Positions 6,336 to 8,391 of a DNA stretch of 8,391 nt are shown here, piece after piece. This DNA is from Candidatus Latescibacterota bacterium (GTDB taxonomy: Bacteria > Latescibacterota > UBA2968 > UBA8231): the NCBI GenBank assembly GCA_022825185.1, contig JAJDYK010000264.1:1-8391 (forward strand). Reading direction: 5' to 3'. How positions within the stretch are numbered: the first letter of the stretch is position 1; each line of letters begins with the position of its first letter. The translations under genes were made by a program, and so were the position numbers. The notes beneath the pieces are model-generated. The model saw only the letters and a list, made by a program, of their open reading frames with translations. It was not told the origin of the DNA and made no database searches.

Positions 6336-7631
6336 CTACACACTCGCAAAGTCGATGCGCGGGTCCGCGACCTTGAGCAAAATATCCGCCGCCAAGATCC
6401 CCGCCAGCGATAGGGCCGAACCAATGGTAAAGAGGGCCATAGCCACAGGGTAATCGCGCACGATAACCGACTGAAAAGCCAAAAAACCCATGCCCGGAAT
6501 GGTGAAAATCGTCTCGATAAACACCGAACCCGCGATCATTCCCGGCAACAACCCCGCCAGCAGCGTTACAATGGGAATCAGGGAATTGCGCAGCACGTGG
6601 CGCAGCACTACAACCCGGTAGCGCAAGCCCTTGGCTTGGGCGGTGCGCACGTAGTCCAGCCGCAGATTCTCCAGCATACTAGTGCGCATATAGCGCGAGA
6701 TGCCAGCGAAGCTGGCGTAGGTCGAAGCCAATATCGGCAAAACCATGTGGTGGGCGTGGTCGGTCAGCAGCCGCCAGAATCCCCAGTCTTCCCCCGCTTC
6801 TAGGGACTGGATCCCGGAGGCCGGAAACCAGTGGAAAAATTCCTTGTTGCAGAAAAACAAGATCAACAGCATCCCGACCCAAAAAGAAGGCATCGACCAC
6901 AGCATGAAGGTCCCGGTGGTGACCAAGCGATCGATAATAGTATTTTGCTTGACCGCGATCACTATGCCCAGCGGCACGCCGACTAGATAGGCGAAGACTA
7001 AGCTGATGAGGTTGATTTCCAGCGTGATGGGCAGCCGGTCGAGGATGTGGTCAATGACCGGTTGTTGGTCTTTGAAGGAGCGCCCCAAATTAAGCGTCAC
7101 CAAGCGCGAATCTCCCACCTGCACCAGTTCCAAGCCAGACCCGCCATACGCGTAGTTTTGGGTTGGCGAGAAAAGGCGGCTCTGCCAGAAAGGCGATTCG
7201 ACTAGCTCGTCAACGCGTTCGGGGCGCAGGCGGCGAAAGTGCGCCAAGAAGCGCGCCTTGCGATCCTCGCCCTCAAGCGCGGCCAGTTCGACCCGCTCCG
7301 CGTCTGCTAGCTCGTCGAGCACAGCGTCGGCCAACAAAGCCCCGCGGTCGAATGCGCCCAAGTCCTCCACGCGCAAGACCAAGTTGGAAAGCCAGTGCAA
7401 ATACTGGATGTGTAGCGGTTGGTCCAGCCCGAGCTGGCGGCGCAAATCTCGGCGCGTCTTCTCCATGTCCGTCTGCTGATCGGTGGAGATTCCCTCGCCA
7501 CCAGCGGCCCCGCCCAAGAACAGATCGACCGGGTCGCCGGGCGCCAAGCGCATAATCAGGAAAGTCAGTAGGGTGATGCCGAGGAGGGTTGGGATGGCCA
7601 GCAGAATGCGCTGGATGGTGTACTGCAGCAT
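6336..7631 (-). CDS. ABC transporter permease, YejB/DppB-like, with enlarged extracytoplasmic loop
   Basis: A 431-residue partner permease of the YejE-like protein. It begins with the DppB-type start LQYTIQRILLAIPTLLGITLL (TM1, about 8-28) and APGDPVDLFLGG (30-41). The usual RRQLGLDQPLHIQYLHWLSN (64-83) would normally run almost straight into LGRSF. Here about 95 residues (86-180), rich in charged and alanine/leucine helix formers, separate it from LGRSFKDQQPV (182-192). After that come five membrane segments (about 205-227, 240-260, 296-315, 352-372, 397-418), the EAA loop at 326-349 (DYVRTAQAKGLR to LRN) and the C-terminal DPRIDF. YejB is near 364 residues and DppB near 340, so this protein is long. 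It starts 21 nt after the TPR gene, with no clear ribosome binding site. The insertion faces the periplasm if topology is standard. Confidence 0.9.
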   Translation of the reverse strand: MLQYTIQRILLAIPTLLGITLLTFLIMRLAPGDPVDLFLGGAAGGEGISTDQQTDMEKTRRDLRRQLGLDQPLHIQYLHWLSNLVLRVEDLGAFDRGALLADAVLDELADAERVELAALEGEDRKARFLAHFRRLRPERVDELVESPFWQSRLFSPTQNYAYGGSGLELVQVGDSRLVTLNLGRSFKDQQPVIDHILDRLPITLEINLISLVFAYLVGVPLGIVIAVKQNTIIDRLVTTGTFMLWSMPSFWVGMLLILFFCNKEFFHWFPASGIQSLEAGEDWGFWRLLTDHAHHMVLPILASTYASFAGISRYMRTSMLENLRLDYVRTAQAKGLRYRVVVLRHVLRNSLIPIVTLLAGLLPGMIAGSVFIETIFTIPGMGFLAFQSVIVRDYPVAMALFTIGSALSLAGILAADILLKVADPRIDFASV

Positions 7632-7652
7632 GGTGGGAGCGCGGGACGCTTT

Positions 7653-8391
7653 TTACTTCTCTAGTTCCTCGGCCCGCGCATACGCCGCCTCGCTCTTCTC
7701 GATCAATTCTTTATGGGCGTAAACCGTCCCCAAGTGCATCCACACCAACGCATTGTCTGGCATTTGTTCGGCGAGCTGTTCCAAGATCGGCAACGCGCCA
7801 TCGTAGTCCTTTGTGGCCAAGTGGACCATGGCGAGGTTGTAGAGCGCGTCCCCATCGCCGGGTTCGAGTTGTAGGACCTGTTCATAGGCTCGCTTAGCTG
7901 CGGTGTACTTTTCTTGCTGCCAGTAGAGATTGCCCAAGTTGAAGTGGGGCCTGAAGTCATCGGGGTTCAGCTCTATGACCTTGCGATAATTGGCCTCGGC
8001 ACCCTCGTAGTCCTCGGCTTGGGCTTGGGCGATGGCCAGATTGGTCAGGCCATTGAGGTTTTCAGGATTGATCTTGACCACCTGTGACAAGGCGCGGATA
8101 GCCTCATCGAGGTTGTCATTTTCCAAGTAGAGCGACCCTAGGCTGAAAAAGGCGTTCTCGTCTTCTGGATCCGCCGACGCGATCTTCTGGTAGGTGGCAA
8201 TGGCCGCATTCGTGCTGTCGATCTGGTAATAGACGTACGCGAGGTTGCGCCAAGCATCGAGCGCGCTTTCGTCGATGATGGTAGCGTTGTGAAACGAGTG
8301 CCGCGCCATCGCGTAATTGGGGGCCTCGCCTTGGGCGTGGACGACGCCGGCATTGTACTCTCGCGTCCAAAATTGGCGACGCGTTTGTTCA
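7653..8391 (-). CDS. Tetratricopeptide repeat protein (5' part beyond right edge)
   Basis: At least 245 residues are visible and the frame stays open to the right edge. The ATG at 8309 is therefore probably internal: the residues before it (EYNAGVVHAQGEAPNYA) already look like the first helix of a repeat. Six full 34-residue TPR units follow, with the usual pattern of W/L-G/A-Y spacing and closing proline: ALDAWRNLAYVYYQ, ENAFFSLGSLYLEN, LNGLTNLAIAQAQ, FRPHFNLGNLYWQQ, GDALYNLAMVHLAT, ALVWMHLGTVYAHK. The C-terminus ends in an acidic helix, with no membrane segment in the visible part. TPRs are protein-binding scaffolds and no enzymatic domain is seen. It is 21 nt upstream of the YejB-like gene and probably co-transcribed, but a link to transport is only suggested by position. 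N-terminal signals cannot be judged. Confidence 0.9.
   Translation of the reverse strand, partial: EQTRRQFWTREYNAGVVHAQGEAPNYAMARHSFHNATIIDESALDAWRNLAYVYYQIDSTNAAIATYQKIASADPEDENAFFSLGSLYLENDNLDEAIRALSQVVKINPENLNGLTNLAIAQAQAEDYEGAEANYRKVIELNPDDFRPHFNLGNLYWQQEKYTAAKRAYEQVLQLEPGDGDALYNLAMVHLATKDYDGALPILEQLAEQMPDNALVWMHLGTVYAHKELIEKSEAAYARAEELEK

Overview
The window is about 8.4 kb of chromosomal DNA from a GC-rich bacterium. All calls come from reading the sequence; no search was run. The organism is probably diderm, because the two transporter permeases resemble the YejB/YejE type seen in Gram-negative bacteria. Against that, the SRP RNA is the large, Alu-domain kind best known from Firmicutes and Thermotogae, and it sits in a tadA-tRNA-Ser-SRP RNA-dnaX order like that of Bacillus. 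This mixed picture suggests a deep-branching or uncultured lineage, but I cannot name a phylum.

Left part (1-1700, all minus strand): an information-processing block. In transcription order it holds tadA (tRNA A34 deaminase), tRNA-Ser(CGA), tRNA-Ser(GGA), tRNA-Ala(CGC), a ~272-nt large SRP RNA and the 5' end of dnaX (DNA polymerase III gamma/tau), which runs off the left edge. Gaps are short and a sigma70-like promoter lies just ahead of tadA, so one processed transcript is plausible. The RNA genes account for almost all of 540-1140, where open frames in the same stretch are spurious.

Middle (1710-3951, minus strand): a NodU/SxtI-family carbamoyltransferase overlapping by 8 nt a small three-helix SxtJ-family membrane protein. 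The SxtJ gene starts with TTG behind a strong ribosome binding site. This two-gene module is known next to saxitoxin and polysaccharide genes. Here it stands without other biosynthetic genes in view, so its substrate is unknown.

Centre-right (4044-5315, plus strand): a divergently transcribed diaminopimelate decarboxylase (lysA). It has a good TTGACA-17-GATACT promoter in the 92-bp gap it shares with the carbamoyltransferase.

Right part (5292-8391, minus strand): in transcription order, a TPR-repeat protein cut by the right edge, a YejB/DppB-like permease with an unusual ~95-residue insertion, and a YejE/DppC-like permease. The permeases are directly abutting (TAGATG), so they form a transporter operon. 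Its binding protein and ATPase are not in the window. The last permease gene overlaps the end of lysA tail-to-tail by 24 bp.

I do not see a clear new defence, mobile or CRISPR system. The most unusual points are the large SRP RNA in this gene context, the isolated carbamoyltransferase-SxtJ pair and the enlarged extracytoplasmic loop of the YejB-like permease.
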